64,000 bases of DNA from Terriglobus roseus DSM 18391 (lineage in GTDB: Bacteria; Acidobacteriota; Terriglobia; Terriglobales; Acidobacteriaceae), in assembly GCF_000265425.1 (NCBI RefSeq), contig NC_018014.1:124001-188000 (forward strand), written 5' to 3'. Under the pieces are notes generated by a model. The model ran no database searches. It saw nothing but the letters and a program-made list of their open reading frames with translations, and had not been told where the DNA came from. This document shows, one piece after another, positions 15,918-24,724 of this stretch. The first letter of the stretch is position 1, and each line of letters opens with the position of its first letter. The position numbers and the translations under genes were made by a program.

Positions 15918-17063
15918 TTATGCGGTTTCTACTGGTTCCCACTTCCTGGTCTGCGCCGACTTGAGGACGGCGTCGGTGACGTACTCGGTTGCGAGTCCGT
16001 CGCGGAAGCTGGGTGCTGCGGGCTTGCCGCTGCCGAGGCCTGTGAGGAAGTCTGCGACCTGGTGGATGAAGGTGTGCTCGTAGCCGATCTGCAGGCCGGG
16101 CACCCACCAGTTCTTCATGTAGGGGTGGTCGCCGTCGGTCATCTGGATGTCGGTCCAGCCGCGGAGCTTGCCTTCGTTTTTGTAGTCGAAGTACTGCAGG
16201 TGATGCAGGTCATGCAGATCCCACGATGCAGAGGCCTTCTCGCCGTTGATCTCGAGCGTGAAGAGCGCCTTGTGTCCGCGGGCGTAGCGCGTGGCCTCGA
16301 AGAGTGCGAGCGAGCCGTTTTCAAAGCGGCCGATGAAGGCGCTGGCGTCGTCGATGGTGATGGTCTTCTTCTCGCCGGTCGCGGTGTCCTTGCGTTCCTT
16401 GATGAAGGTCTCGGTCGCTGCGCTGACTTCGACGATGGGGCCGTTGAGCCAGAGCGCCATGTCGATGTTGTGTGCGAGCAGATCGCCGGTGACGCCGCTG
16501 CCGGAGATGGATGCATCCAGGCGCCACAGACCTTCGCCACCTACGGGCAGATCGGTGGAGATGGTCCAGTCCTGCAGGAACTGAGAGCGGTAGTGGAAGA
16601 TGCGGCCGAAGCGGCCTTCGTCGATCAGATCCTTCAGCATGGTGACTGCGGGTACGCGGCGGTAGTTGTACCAGACCATGTTGGCTACGCCGGCTTCTTC
16701 CACGGCGTCAACCATCTTCTTCGCTTCTTCGGCGGTGCGGCCCAGCGGCTTCTCGCACATCACCATCTTGCCGGCCTTCGCAGCTGCAATGGCGATCTCG
16801 GCGTGCGTGTCGTTGGGGCTGGCGATGTCGATGAGGTCGATGTCGTCGCGCTCGATCAGCTTCTTCCAATCGGTCTCGACAGACTCCCATCCCCAGTTGT
16901 CCGCGAACTTCTGTGCCTTGTCTGCGTTACGTGCGGAGACCGCCTTCATGACGGGCTTGTAGGGCAGGTCGAAAAACTGAGGTGCCTGGCGGAAGGCGTT
17001 GGAGTGCGTGCGGCCCATGAAGCCGTAACCGACCAGGCCGATGTTGAGTTCTTTCTTGGACAC
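15918..17063 (-). CDS. Gfo/Idh/MocA-family oxidoreductase
   Basis: 381 residues. The N-terminal Rossmann motif GLVGYGFMG (about 7-15) and the family signature '[15 protein letters not shown]' are clear, followed by the alpha/beta C-terminal domain with '[19 protein letters not shown]'. Members oxidise or reduce sugars and inositols with NAD(P); the substrate here is unknown. The GTG start is chosen because GGAGAA precedes it by seven to eight bases and the Rossmann strand begins just after; a longer ATG form would add 14 residues. It probably works with the adjacent TIM-barrel isomerase and DUF1080 genes in sugar conversion. Confidence 0.9.
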   Translation of the reverse strand: MSKKELNIGLVGYGFMGRTHSNAFRQAPQFFDLPYKPVMKAVSARNADKAQKFADNWGWESVETDWKKLIERDDIDLIDIASPNDTHAEIAIAAAKAGKMVMCEKPLGRTAEEAKKMVDAVEEAGVANMVWYNYRRVPAVTMLKDLIDEGRFGRIFHYRSQFLQDWTISTDLPVGGEGLWRLDASISGSGVTGDLLAHNIDMALWLNGPIVEVSAATETFIKERKDTATGEKKTITIDDASAFIGRFENGSLALFEATRYARGHKALFTLEINGEKASASWDLHDLHHLQYFDYKNEGKLRGWTDIQMTDGDHPYMKNWWVPGLQIGYEHTFIHQVADFLTGLGSGKPAAPSFRDGLATEYVTDAVLKSAQTRKWEPVETA

Positions 17064-17177
17064 GATCAATTTCTCCTGGGAATCGATCTCTTTGTGGAGA
17101 TTCAACTCGTGAGGGCATGGCTTTCGCCGTGCCGATATTTCTTCGAGGCTAACGCCCTTGTTGCCCTAGCTCGTATG

Positions 17178-17204
17178 CGGCACGGCTGAAGCCGTGCCCT
17201 TACG
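17178..17204. repeat. Single hairpin repeat (GCACGGCTGAAGCCGTGC)
   Basis: Perfect stem CGGCACGGCTgaaGCCGTGCC-type followed by CTTACGA. It is one half of the composite repeat at 9971 and 17250. The 358-base gap 17064-17421 otherwise holds only the composite repeat; no gene is visible. Confidence 0.55.
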
Positions 17205-17249
17205 ATTCGTGCCATTCATGCGGTTTCGCGTGCGGTCCGAAAAAGCCAA

Positions 17250-17316
17250 ACCTCAGCGGCTAAAGCCGTACCTGCTTTGTTGCATTTCCCGGCACAGCTG
17301 AAGCTGTACCCTTCCG
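17250..17316. repeat. Composite hairpin repeat, copy 2
   Basis: Same order as 9971-10036: CAGCGGCTAAAGCCG, about 25 variable bases, GGCACAGCTGAAGCTGTACC, then CTTCCGA. The two copies bracket the rhaEW-rhaB-lacI part of the sugar region. Confidence 0.6.
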
Positions 17317-17421
17317 ATCCATGAAGTCTGTTGCCAATCTGAAGTTCCAACGTTGCAGCGTCTCGATTCGACTTGACTAACTCGGCTATCTACAGCCTGA
17401 TGACTTACTACCTCGACTTAC

Positions 17422-18459
17422 TTAGTCCCAGCCGTGTGCGTTGCGGACTTCGATCATGGTTGCGAGGATCTTGTTCCAGGTCTGCGGGTTGGTCATGGTT
17501 TCGTTAGTGAACATGCAGCCGTCCCAGCAGATGTGCTCGAACTTGCGTGTGGGTTCGCCCTTCTCGTCGCGCATCCACAAGCCTGCGACTTGCACGATGT
17601 TCATCAGGCCATTGGGATCATCGGCAGCGCAGTGGCGGCCGGTCTTGTCATGCGAGCCCTGGCCCTTTACTGTGCCGTCGTTCTGCGCGACGTGGAAGTC
17701 GAAGGTCCACGGGCGGAGAGCGCTCGTCACCTTCTTCAAGGCATCGAAGATCTGCGACTTATCTGTTTCCTGAGCGATGCGGCTCTCGGGCGAGTTATAG
17801 CCGAGCGTGTAGAGCATGGTGTGCGCCATGTCGGCCTGGAAGCCGACGACGTTAGGCATGTTGACCTCTTCCAGCAGGCGGACCATGTGGTCCCATCCAT
17901 GCATGCCGGCCCAGCAGATCTCACCCTCTGCAGCCAGGCGCTGACCTTCGGCTGCGGCGATCTCGCCGGCTTCGCGGAAGGTCTTTGCGATACGGCTGGT
18001 GCCTGCCTTGGGGTCCTTGTACCACTCGTCCGGACCGACCGCAGAGTCGATGCGAATGACACCACTGGGACGCACGCCGAGGGCGGTCATCTTGCGGCCG
18101 ATGACGCAGGCCTTGCGCACCTGCTCCAGGAACTTGCGGACTTCCATCTCATTGCCCATCGCGGATCCACCGCCGAGCGGCGCCCACACGGGTGCGACGA
18201 ACGAACCGCAGACGAGGTTGCGCGCAGCGAGCTTGTCGGCGAGCACCTTCAGGTCGTCATCCGTGGAGTCGATGGAGGTATGCGGATCCGACATGAAGAG
18301 GTCAACGCCATCGAACTTCACACCATCGACTTCGGCCGCAGCGGTCAGGTCGAGCATGGTGTCCAGATCGATGAAGGGTTCGGGTGTATCCGGACCTTTG
18401 CCGACGATGCCCGGCCACATTGCATTGTGAAGACGGGGCTTGCTGTGCGTGGTTGCCAT
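17422..18459 (-). CDS. TIM-barrel sugar phosphate isomerase/epimerase
   Basis: 345 residues, xylose-isomerase-like AP endonuclease 2 fold. Visible elements include 'VDGVKFDGVDLFMSDPH', 'LVCGSFVAPVWAPLGGGS', 'GEICWAGMHGWDHMVRLLEEVNMPNVVGFQADMAHTMLY' with metal-ligand candidates, and 'WTFDFHVAQNDG'. It likely isomerises or epimerises a sugar or keto-sugar together with the oxidoreductase encoded next. It is too divergent from known L-rhamnose isomerases for me to call it one. ATG at 18459 is chosen: GAGGAA stands before it and the conserved region starts soon after. It is the second gene of the leftward cluster, 168 bases after the cupin gene. Confidence 0.85.
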   Translation of the reverse strand: MATTHSKPRLHNAMWPGIVGKGPDTPEPFIDLDTMLDLTAAAEVDGVKFDGVDLFMSDPHTSIDSTDDDLKVLADKLAARNLVCGSFVAPVWAPLGGGSAMGNEMEVRKFLEQVRKACVIGRKMTALGVRPSGVIRIDSAVGPDEWYKDPKAGTSRIAKTFREAGEIAAAEGQRLAAEGEICWAGMHGWDHMVRLLEEVNMPNVVGFQADMAHTMLYTLGYNSPESRIAQETDKSQIFDALKKVTSALRPWTFDFHVAQNDGTVKGQGSHDKTGRHCAADDPNGLMNIVQVAGLWMRDEKGEPTRKFEHICWDGCMFTNETMTNPQTWNKILATMIEVRNAHGWD

Positions 18460-18627
18460 GGTGTTCCTCGGGTGCTGGTGGGAGTTTCTTGTTTCTCGTT
18501 TCGTAGTTTCTAGTAACTGCTCGTTATCTGCGATCCGACGAGAAACTAGAAGCAAGCAACTAAAAACTTCTTCACTGGCGTAAGAATGGGCCGCTGTACA
18601 AGCCGGCCCACTCTACGCGATAAGTAC

Positions 18628-19860
18628 TTACTTTTTCCAGCTTGTCGGTCCGGTCTTTTCCTTGATGAGCTTGGCTGCGTCCGGATTGCCGGGGCCGAAG
18701 TGCTTCAGGATGACCAGCGGATCGGTGGTGCTGGGGTTTTTGATGACGACGCCCTTCTGCGCGGCTGCGGCGGTGACGAAGAGTTCGTCTTCCGTGAGGT
18801 CGCCGAATCGGATCATGCTGGGTGTGGAGACGGGCGTGCCGCCGAAGTCGCCATAGCCCTGCACGACGATGAGGCCGTAGGCTTCTACGTCCGTGATGGT
18901 GACGGTTGCGCCGGGCTTCACGGTCAACTCCTTCGCGGAGTAGAACTTGGTGCCGTAGACGATCCACTTCTCTTCATAGCCTTCGCCGGTGCTCGCAACG
19001 ATGGGGAAAACCTTGTTGTTTGCGGCGAAGTTGGGATCGACGTTTGCTTCCCAGTCGAGCATGGAGATGATGTAGTCGATGTCGTGCTTCTTGCCTTCGG
19101 GGACGTCCTTGACGAGCAACTCCCATGGCACGATGCGGCCTTCAACTTCGGACTGGAACATGCCGAAGACGTCGGAGTTTACCTGTGGCTCATAGGTGCA
19201 GAGCGAGCCCGGTGCGTGCAGGATGCCGGGATTGATCTGCCATCCGGCGCCCGGCTCGAGGCGATAGGCGCTCGTCAGGAAGGTGATGCCGTTGTCGCCC
19301 TGCTCCCACTTCTGCAGGCATTCGCGGATCTGTTCCTTCGTCGTGCCGGGGGTCAGGCCCATGAAGGTGAAGGGGAAGTTATTGAAGGTCTGGTTGTACT
19401 GCGGCGGGAAGTAATAAGCTTCGGGCTTGCCCTTGAATCCGACCGCGGATGCATGCTCGTCGTTCTGGTGCATGTGGTGCGGGATGGGGCCTTCGTTGTC
19501 GAAGAACTTGCAGAGGATGTTCCATCCCTGCTCGCGATCGAAGACTTCCTTGCTGAGCAAGAGGTCGCCTGCGACTTCGACGGCGTCCTTCAGCAGGAAC
19601 TGTTCGCCGCTGTCTGTGACGACGAAGGAGAGACCTTCAAACTCGCTTGTTTCGGGGCCGTTTGCTGCTTTTGTGGTCGAGGAGAACCAGCGTTCGTTGA
19701 TGCCGCCGCGCGATCCGCCATAGGCGTAGATGTCATCGGGATGAAGCTTGAGCCGGCGGCCGGGGATCATGAAAGAACGGGGCACCCACGACGGTGCGAG
19801 CTTGAGAATGCCGTTGCCAGCTTCGACTGCCTGCTGGACTTTATTGCGATCCAATGCCAT
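18628..19860 (-). CDS. Cupin-type protein resembling phosphomannose isomerase
   Basis: 410 residues. An N-terminal region with 'PGRRLKLHPDDIYAYGGSRGGINERW' is followed by a double-cupin core: metal-binding histidines in 'GPIPHHMHQNDEH' and 'INPGILHAPGSLCTYEPQ', then a C-terminal beta region (about 330-395). The layout resembles class I mannose-6-phosphate isomerase relatives of unknown substrate. A strong AGAGGAAG precedes the ATG. It is the first gene of the leftward sugar cluster, with the palindrome TGAGACGTCTCA about 92 bases upstream, so it is probably controlled by the LacI protein encoded at 11932. Its substrate might be a rhamnose or other hexose derivative (inference). Confidence 0.75.
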   Translation of the reverse strand: MALDRNKVQQAVEAGNGILKLAPSWVPRSFMIPGRRLKLHPDDIYAYGGSRGGINERWFSSTTKAANGPETSEFEGLSFVVTDSGEQFLLKDAVEVAGDLLLSKEVFDREQGWNILCKFFDNEGPIPHHMHQNDEHASAVGFKGKPEAYYFPPQYNQTFNNFPFTFMGLTPGTTKEQIRECLQKWEQGDNGITFLTSAYRLEPGAGWQINPGILHAPGSLCTYEPQVNSDVFGMFQSEVEGRIVPWELLVKDVPEGKKHDIDYIISMLDWEANVDPNFAANNKVFPIVASTGEGYEEKWIVYGTKFYSAKELTVKPGATVTITDVEAYGLIVVQGYGDFGGTPVSTPSMIRFGDLTEDELFVTAAAAQKGVVIKNPSTTDPLVILKHFGPGNPDAAKLIKEKTGPTSWKK

Positions 19861-19951
19861 GTAGCTTCCTCTTACTGTGTCTCGGGATTGCGCGAAGTTG
19901 CGGTGCGAAGCGGGTTTTTGGGTGCGGCAAAGCGTGCAGCGCGACTTCCGT

Positions 19952-19963
19952 TGAGACGTCTCA
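19952..19963. promoter_or_regulatory. Putative LacI-family operator TGAGACGTCTCA
   Basis: Identical 12-bp palindrome to 7487-7498, located about 92 bases before the first gene of the leftward cluster. The exact match in front of two sugar operons is strong internal evidence for a shared operator. Confidence 0.6.
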
Positions 19964-20117
19964 GTCAGGGAAGCGTATGGGATGGGAAGCGCGCGTGTCA
20001 ATACTCGTTCCACGTAGCTGCAGCAACGGCAATCGCGCCGAGAGCATGAGGTTTTGAAGGTAGATTTCGGGTGCACTGAAAATGGTGCAGCAACATTCCT
20101 GGCTTACGATCGACGCT

Positions 20118-20738
20118 ATGGACCTTCCTGTTCTGCCGGATGATTTTCGCGGGCTGATCTTCGACTGTGACGGCACGCTGGTGGAGACGCTGCGGGCGCA
20201 CGTGCAGGCGCTAGGGGATGCGCTGGCTCCGTACGGTGTGCGACCGACGATGGAGTGGGCTCGATCGAAGTATGGGCAGTCTCCGGCGACGGTGCTGCTG
20301 GCGGTGGACAACGAGGTGGGCAGAATCCCGGTGCCGCACAGCGAGGTGTTGCGCGCGTGGGCGATGAACTATGGCAGGAACCTGCACCTGCTGGAGCAGA
20401 TCGCGCCGGTGTGCGACGTGGCACGGCACTGGCGCGGGCGTGTGCCGATGGCGGTGGCTTCGAATGGGCATCGCAGCAGCGTGCTGGCAACGCTGGAGGC
20501 AGTAGGACTGACGCCGCTGTTCGACGCGGTGGCGACGATCGAGGATGTGAACGAGGGGAAACCTGCCCCGGACCTGTTCCTGGCGGCGGCGCGGAAGATT
20601 GGCGTCAGTCCGGAAGATTGCGTGGTCTTTGAGGATTCCGAGGAGGGACTTGAGGCGGCGGCACGCGCCGGCATGCGGGCGGTGCGTGTTCCTGCGTATG
20701 GCGCCGTAGCGTCTACGCAATTGGAGCGACCGGCCTGA
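20118..20738 (+). CDS. HAD-superfamily phosphatase / phosphomutase-like
   Basis: 206 residues from ATG 20118; an upstream ATG at 20082 would add 12. HAD motif I is 'IFDCDGTLVET' (nucleophile D), motif II is 'MAVASNGH', and motifs III/IV are 'EGKPAPDLFL' and 'VVFEDSEEGLEAAARAGM'. A small helical cap between motifs I and II makes it a subclass I enzyme like beta-phosphoglucomutase or sugar phosphatases (YqaB, GPH type). Substrate unknown; a sugar phosphate is likely. A TACGAT box seven bases before the ATG and the absence of a ribosome binding site suggest a leaderless mRNA. It is divergent from the cupin gene. Confidence 0.88.
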   Translation: MDLPVLPDDFRGLIFDCDGTLVETLRAHVQALGDALAPYGVRPTMEWARSKYGQSPATVLLAVDNEVGRIPVPHSEVLRAWAMNYGRNLHLLEQIAPVCDVARHWRGRVPMAVASNGHRSSVLATLEAVGLTPLFDAVATIEDVNEGKPAPDLFLAAARKIGVSPEDCVVFEDSEEGLEAAARAGMRAVRVPAYGAVASTQLERPA

Positions 20739-20776
20739 TATGCGCAGGGACCTGGTCAGCGAAGCAAACCGGTTCG

Positions 20777-21751
20777 CTAGGCTACCTGGTTGACCGCGAT
20801 GGGATCTTTGTGGGGGAATGCATCCGGCTTGGCGATGGGAGTTGCGACGGCCCGCTTTAGGAGCTCTTCCGGGTGTGCTTCGACGAGATCCGAGAGGTCG
20901 GCCATGCGCTTGTCCCACTGCAGGCGGAAGACCGTGGCGGCGATGAGGCCGAAGTCGGTGCCGAAGGTGGCGTGCTCGGCGTAACGTGCGTCCAGCTTTG
21001 CCTTGACGGGGTTGAGCACCTGCACGGTGAAGCGCTCGACCAGATCGGCCGGCACCTTGGCGAGCAGTTCTTCCTCGCGGGTGAAGAGGAGGGTGGCAGC
21101 GCCGGTGATACCGGGACGGCAGGGCAGGGGGCCGCACTCGTGGGAGACAAGTTTGGGGCGTGGGCCGACGAGGCTCATGTCGCCGCGGACGACGTTGTAG
21201 AGCTGCGGCAGCTCGTCGAGCTTGATGGAGCGGAGCCAGCGGCCGACGGTGGTGACGCGCGGGTCGCCTTCGCAGGTGACGGAGGGGCCGCAGAACTCGG
21301 CACCGTCGCACATGGTTCGGAACTTATAGATCGTGAAAGTCTGTTCGCCGCGCCCGACGCGCTCCTGTGTGAAGAGGGCCTCGCCCTCGGAGGTGCAGAC
21401 GATGGCGACCGCAGCGACGAGGAGCAAGGGTGACAGGAGGATGAGACCGAGGGATGCTGCAACGAAATCGAAGCATCGCTTTGCTGTGCCGTTAGTCCAG
21501 GATGAGACCGTGCGACGTTCTTCGCCGCAATATGCGGGGAAGGTGGAACGGCGCTCAGGGCCTTTTTTTGTTGCGGCGTGCTGCAGAGCTTCCATGCCCG
21601 AGACCGTCTCCGTGTTTGTCGCCAGCCGAGCATACGCCGCTACGCCAGTTGCTGCCAATTGTATGTTTTCGTCCGCCCTTCCCGGGAGTTTTTCTTCTCT
21701 CGGGTGGTTGCTCCGGTGGTACAGGCAAGTGTCGCGGAAACCGCATAACAT
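20777..21751 (-). CDS. Undecaprenyl-phosphate sugar transferase (bacterial sugar transferase)
   Basis: 324 residues from the first ATG; an internal ATG at 21595 would give about 272. The domain (about 90-285) has the family's membrane re-entrant helix 'KRCFDFVAASLGLILLSPLLL' followed by 'FTQERVGRGEQTFTIYKFRTM', 'KLDELPQLYNVVRGDMSLVGPRP' and 'RPGITGAATLLF'. These enzymes transfer a sugar phosphate from a UDP-sugar to undecaprenyl phosphate, starting capsule, O-antigen or exopolysaccharide repeat units at the inner membrane. The 50-odd N-terminal residues are not conserved, so the start is uncertain. No other polysaccharide genes lie beside it. Confidence 0.88.
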   Translation of the reverse strand: MLCGFRDTCLYHRSNHPREEKLPGRADENIQLAATGVAAYARLATNTETVSGMEALQHAATKKGPERRSTFPAYCGEERRTVSSWTNGTAKRCFDFVAASLGLILLSPLLLVAAVAIVCTSEGEALFTQERVGRGEQTFTIYKFRTMCDGAEFCGPSVTCEGDPRVTTVGRWLRSIKLDELPQLYNVVRGDMSLVGPRPKLVSHECGPLPCRPGITGAATLLFTREEELLAKVPADLVERFTVQVLNPVKAKLDARYAEHATFGTDFGLIAATVFRLQWDKRMADLSDLVEAHPEELLKRAVATPIAKPDAFPHKDPIAVNQVA

Positions 21752-21822
21752 CGCAAGGAGTTCCCGGCGCTACGCTTCTGCGTGGTGAGGGTGAGTGCCA
21801 AATTGGGAAGAGCAAGGGATTG

Positions 21823-23934
21823 ATGCAGCGGTTGGTTCAGCGTGGACGGGTCGCGGCAGTGTGTGTGGCATGGCTGATGGCTGCGACGAGTTGTCTGTCG
21901 CAGGCAGCGCAGACGTCCGTACAGGCGTCGTTGCCATCGGCCCCGGTGGGGTGGCTGCGCTATGCGATTCCGCCGGATCCTCCGCGTTATCACGACATGC
22001 CGCATGCCGTGGTGGTGCTGGGCGACGCGGCCGGGCAGCCCGCGCTGGAGGAGACCGAGGCGGCGGATGAGCTGGATCGCGGCCTGGGTCATATGGTCGC
22101 GGGGACGGATATGTTGCTGCACCGGTTCGATCCTCGAGTGGACGCGATCGTTCTGGGGACGACGGATGCGGTGCACCGGGCGCGGCTGGGCCGGCTGCCG
22201 GGATGGACGGAGAAGGCGCTGCCGGAGGAGGGTTTCCGGATCGTGCATCTGCGGCGAGGGATCCGGCACTGGTGGATTCTGCAGGGAGGATCGCCGCGTG
22301 CGGAGCTTTGGGCGGCGTATCGCTTCGCCGCACTGGTGGCGGCGGATCAGCAGTTGCCGGACGAGTTGGTGGAGTCACCGAAGATTGCGAACCGCATCCT
22401 GGGCATGGACTGGCAGAGCGGGCGGCTGGCCGGTGAGGTTCGAGAGACGGCGCGGCTGATGGCTTCGGTGGGTCTGAATGGGCTGTCGGTGCGCGGCACG
22501 GATGACCGTGCACTGGAGCCGCTGGCGCGGACGATGCGGAGCTTTGGCATCCATGTGTGGGCCGAGACCGCTGCGCGAGAGTTGATGCCGATTGGGCGTG
22601 GGGCCTCGGAGCTGGGTGTTGTCCGTGAGGCGGTTGTGCCCTGGTCGCCGATGTCGGGGCTTGGTTCGCCGGAGTTTGGGCGAGGCGGCGCGCAAGTTGC
22701 GGAGTTCCCGCTTGCGCCGGGTGGTGTGCGGATGCCGGTGTTGCCGATGGAGTCTTGGCAGCAGGCGCTGCAGACGCCGGAGCGGCCTGCCGGGACGCTG
22801 CTGGATGCTGTTGCGGGAACCGGTGTGGTGGGGCGATTGGAGCCGGGCGCTGCGGATGTGCTGCTTGCGAATCCTCTGTTGCAGGCGAACCTGTATGCGT
22901 TTGGGCGGATGGCGTGGGCGCCGTCGTTGACGCCGGAGCGCGCGATGGATGAATGGGCGCGGCAGACCTGGGGTAACGATGCCCGTGTGTTTGCGGTGGC
23001 GAAGAGCGTTGTGCTGGAGAGTGCGGCGGCGTACGTCGCGCTGGTGTCGCCGTTTGGGCTGACGCCGCTGGTGAACGCGGCGGGGGATGGGCCTCGGATG
23101 ACGGATGCTGCCGCGCTGGCGGACGGTCGTGGAATCGGAGCGGAGCGCGAAGGCGCGGTCAAGGGATATCCCGAGGTGTTCGCGGCGGAGCTGGGCGATG
23201 CTGCCCGCGTGCCGGACCGGTGGCTGCTTGCGGTGCATCGTGTTCCTTATACGGCGACGTTGCGCAGTGGCAAGACGGTGGCGCAGGGTTTCTACGATGC
23301 GCACTTTGCGGGCGCGTCACAGGCGGCGAATGCTCTGGATGCGTGGGAGCAGACGCGTGAGCTGGTGGAGCGGGGCTTGCTGGATGGGGAACGCTACGGC
23401 GTGATGCACGGCCTGCTGGAAGAGGCTGCGCGGCGTGCGGAGATCTGGCGAGAGGCCGGGACGGAGTGGCTGCTGCGGGTGAGCGGCGTGCCCGATGCTT
23501 CGGGTTTTGTAGGCAGCCATCCGTCACGCGTGGAGGCGGAGGCGATGGAGAGTATCCGGTATGCGGCTCGGCGTGCGCAGGTGCCGGAGGACGCATCGGG
23601 TGGGAGTGCTTCGGTGTGCCATGCGACGGAGTGCTCGGTGTCCACGCACTTTCGCGGTGAGGAAAATGTCTACCGGGTCGAGGTTGGGTACTTCGACGAG
23701 ACGTCTGCCGTGTCGCAGTTTGAGCTGCGTGTGAATGGGAAGTCGCGGGCGCACTGGGAGAACCGGCGGCTTGCGGGGAGCGGCGGTGCATGGGAGCCGA
23801 GCGGCGCGCTGGCGGACCGGTTTGTAGTGAACGGGATCCGTTTGAAGTCGGGCGACGTGGTGGAGGTTCGGGGTATGGGGGGCGAGGCTCCGCTGGATTT
23901 TGTGGAGATTACCCGGGATCCGCGTTGGAACTGA
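21823..23934 (+). CDS. GH67 alpha-glucuronidase homologue with shortened barrel
   Basis: 703 residues. The signal peptide (about 1-26) is followed by an N-terminal GH67-type domain (about 40-175). The C-terminal GH67 region is recognisable: 'LLQANLYAFGRMAWAPSLTPERAMDEWARQTWGND', 'DRWLLAVHRVPYTATLRSGKTVAQGFYDAHFAGA', 'AEIWREAGTEWLLRVSGVPD', then a C-terminal beta domain (VEVGYFDETSAVSQFELRVNGK). The expected (beta/alpha)8 barrel between them is only about 160 residues (185-345), against more than 300 in characterised GH67 enzymes. The segment that normally carries the catalytic acid and base is not recognisable, so it may be inactive or act differently. No xylan genes are adjacent. Confidence 0.7.
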   Translation: MQRLVQRGRVAAVCVAWLMAATSCLSQAAQTSVQASLPSAPVGWLRYAIPPDPPRYHDMPHAVVVLGDAAGQPALEETEAADELDRGLGHMVAGTDMLLHRFDPRVDAIVLGTTDAVHRARLGRLPGWTEKALPEEGFRIVHLRRGIRHWWILQGGSPRAELWAAYRFAALVAADQQLPDELVESPKIANRILGMDWQSGRLAGEVRETARLMASVGLNGLSVRGTDDRALEPLARTMRSFGIHVWAETAARELMPIGRGASELGVVREAVVPWSPMSGLGSPEFGRGGAQVAEFPLAPGGVRMPVLPMESWQQALQTPERPAGTLLDAVAGTGVVGRLEPGAADVLLANPLLQANLYAFGRMAWAPSLTPERAMDEWARQTWGNDARVFAVAKSVVLESAAAYVALVSPFGLTPLVNAAGDGPRMTDAAALADGRGIGAEREGAVKGYPEVFAAELGDAARVPDRWLLAVHRVPYTATLRSGKTVAQGFYDAHFAGASQAANALDAWEQTRELVERGLLDGERYGVMHGLLEEAARRAEIWREAGTEWLLRVSGVPDASGFVGSHPSRVEAEAMESIRYAARRAQVPEDASGGSASVCHATECSVSTHFRGEENVYRVEVGYFDETSAVSQFELRVNGKSRAHWENRRLAGSGGAWEPSGALADRFVVNGIRLKSGDVVEVRGMGGEAPLDFVEITRDPRWN

Positions 23935-24011
23935 GTTGGGATGACAACTGGGAGGACGGGGCCGATCATAAGTGCCGACGACGATCCTAGAGACGTTCGT
24001 GACGTCTGTCA

Positions 24012-24045
24012 CCCACGTCTCAGAAGCGAGACGTGGGGCACCCGC
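24012..24045. repeat. REP-like hairpin, GGGGCACCC type
   Basis: CCCACGTCTC and GAGACGTGGG arms around AGAAGC, followed by GCACCCGC; nearly identical to the first unit of the array at 39963. Confidence 0.6.
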
Positions 24046-24093
24046 TTGAGAGCTAATGGTTCGGCAGACGCGGTGTAAGCTTTTGGAATCCCT

Positions 24094-24684
24094 ATGAGTA
24101 AGGTTCGCAGTATCGTGACGGCCGGTCAGGCCCGGGGACGTGCCATGGGCGCGTTGTTCTTTGTTGGCTTTGGCGAGTTGTGGCTGTTGCTGGGATTGGG
24201 CTCGGTGGCTGGGGCGCATCGAGTTGCGCAGATGGTTGCCGTGGTTGTGGGTGTGGTTTGCCTGGTGGCGGCCCTGGGGCTGTTGCGACGCGCGAAGGCA
24301 CTGCCTGCGGGTGTGCCGGATGCTGTTGAGGACGAGCGTGCGCGACGGATGTTCCGGGCGGTGAATATTATCCAGTGGGTGTCGGTTGGGACAGCCGTTG
24401 CGATCCTGAGCATCCTTCATCTGCGGGAGTACGTGGTGACGGCGATTGCTGTCATTGTCGGGCTGCATCTGTTCCCGTTGGCGGGGACCTTTCGCAATCC
24501 GCAGCATTACGTAACGGGAGCGCTGCTGGTGCTTTGGCCGCTGGGCTGCCTGGCGTTGCTGCCGCGCGGGCAGGTGTCGGGTGTGACGGCGCTGGGCGCT
24601 GGCGTGATCCTGATGTTGAGCGCGATCGCTACGCTGGCGCGGAACGTGGGGCTTTGGCACGAGGGTGCTCTGGCAGAACGGTAG
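24094..24684 (+). CDS. Small integral membrane protein, unknown function
   Basis: 196 residues with about six hydrophobic helices (roughly 17-40, 43-63, 90-108, 110-130, 143-157, 162-182) and short polar loops. The loop 'RNPQHYVTGALLVLWP' is typical of a conserved family of hypothetical membrane proteins found in soil bacteria. No catalytic motif is seen. It is convergent with the Crp-family gene, 40 bases away. Confidence 0.75.
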   Translation: MSKVRSIVTAGQARGRAMGALFFVGFGELWLLLGLGSVAGAHRVAQMVAVVVGVVCLVAALGLLRRAKALPAGVPDAVEDERARRMFRAVNIIQWVSVGTAVAILSILHLREYVVTAIAVIVGLHLFPLAGTFRNPQHYVTGALLVLWPLGCLALLPRGQVSGVTALGAGVILMLSAIATLARNVGLWHEGALAER

Positions 24685-24724
24685 TAGGCCTGGGAGTCGA
24701 CTTCTTTGGCCACTGCTTTTTGGC

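Noticed and set aside
17422..18459. L-rhamnose isomerase
   Set aside because: The TIM-barrel fold fits, but length and motifs do not match known RhaA or RhaI, so substrate is left open.
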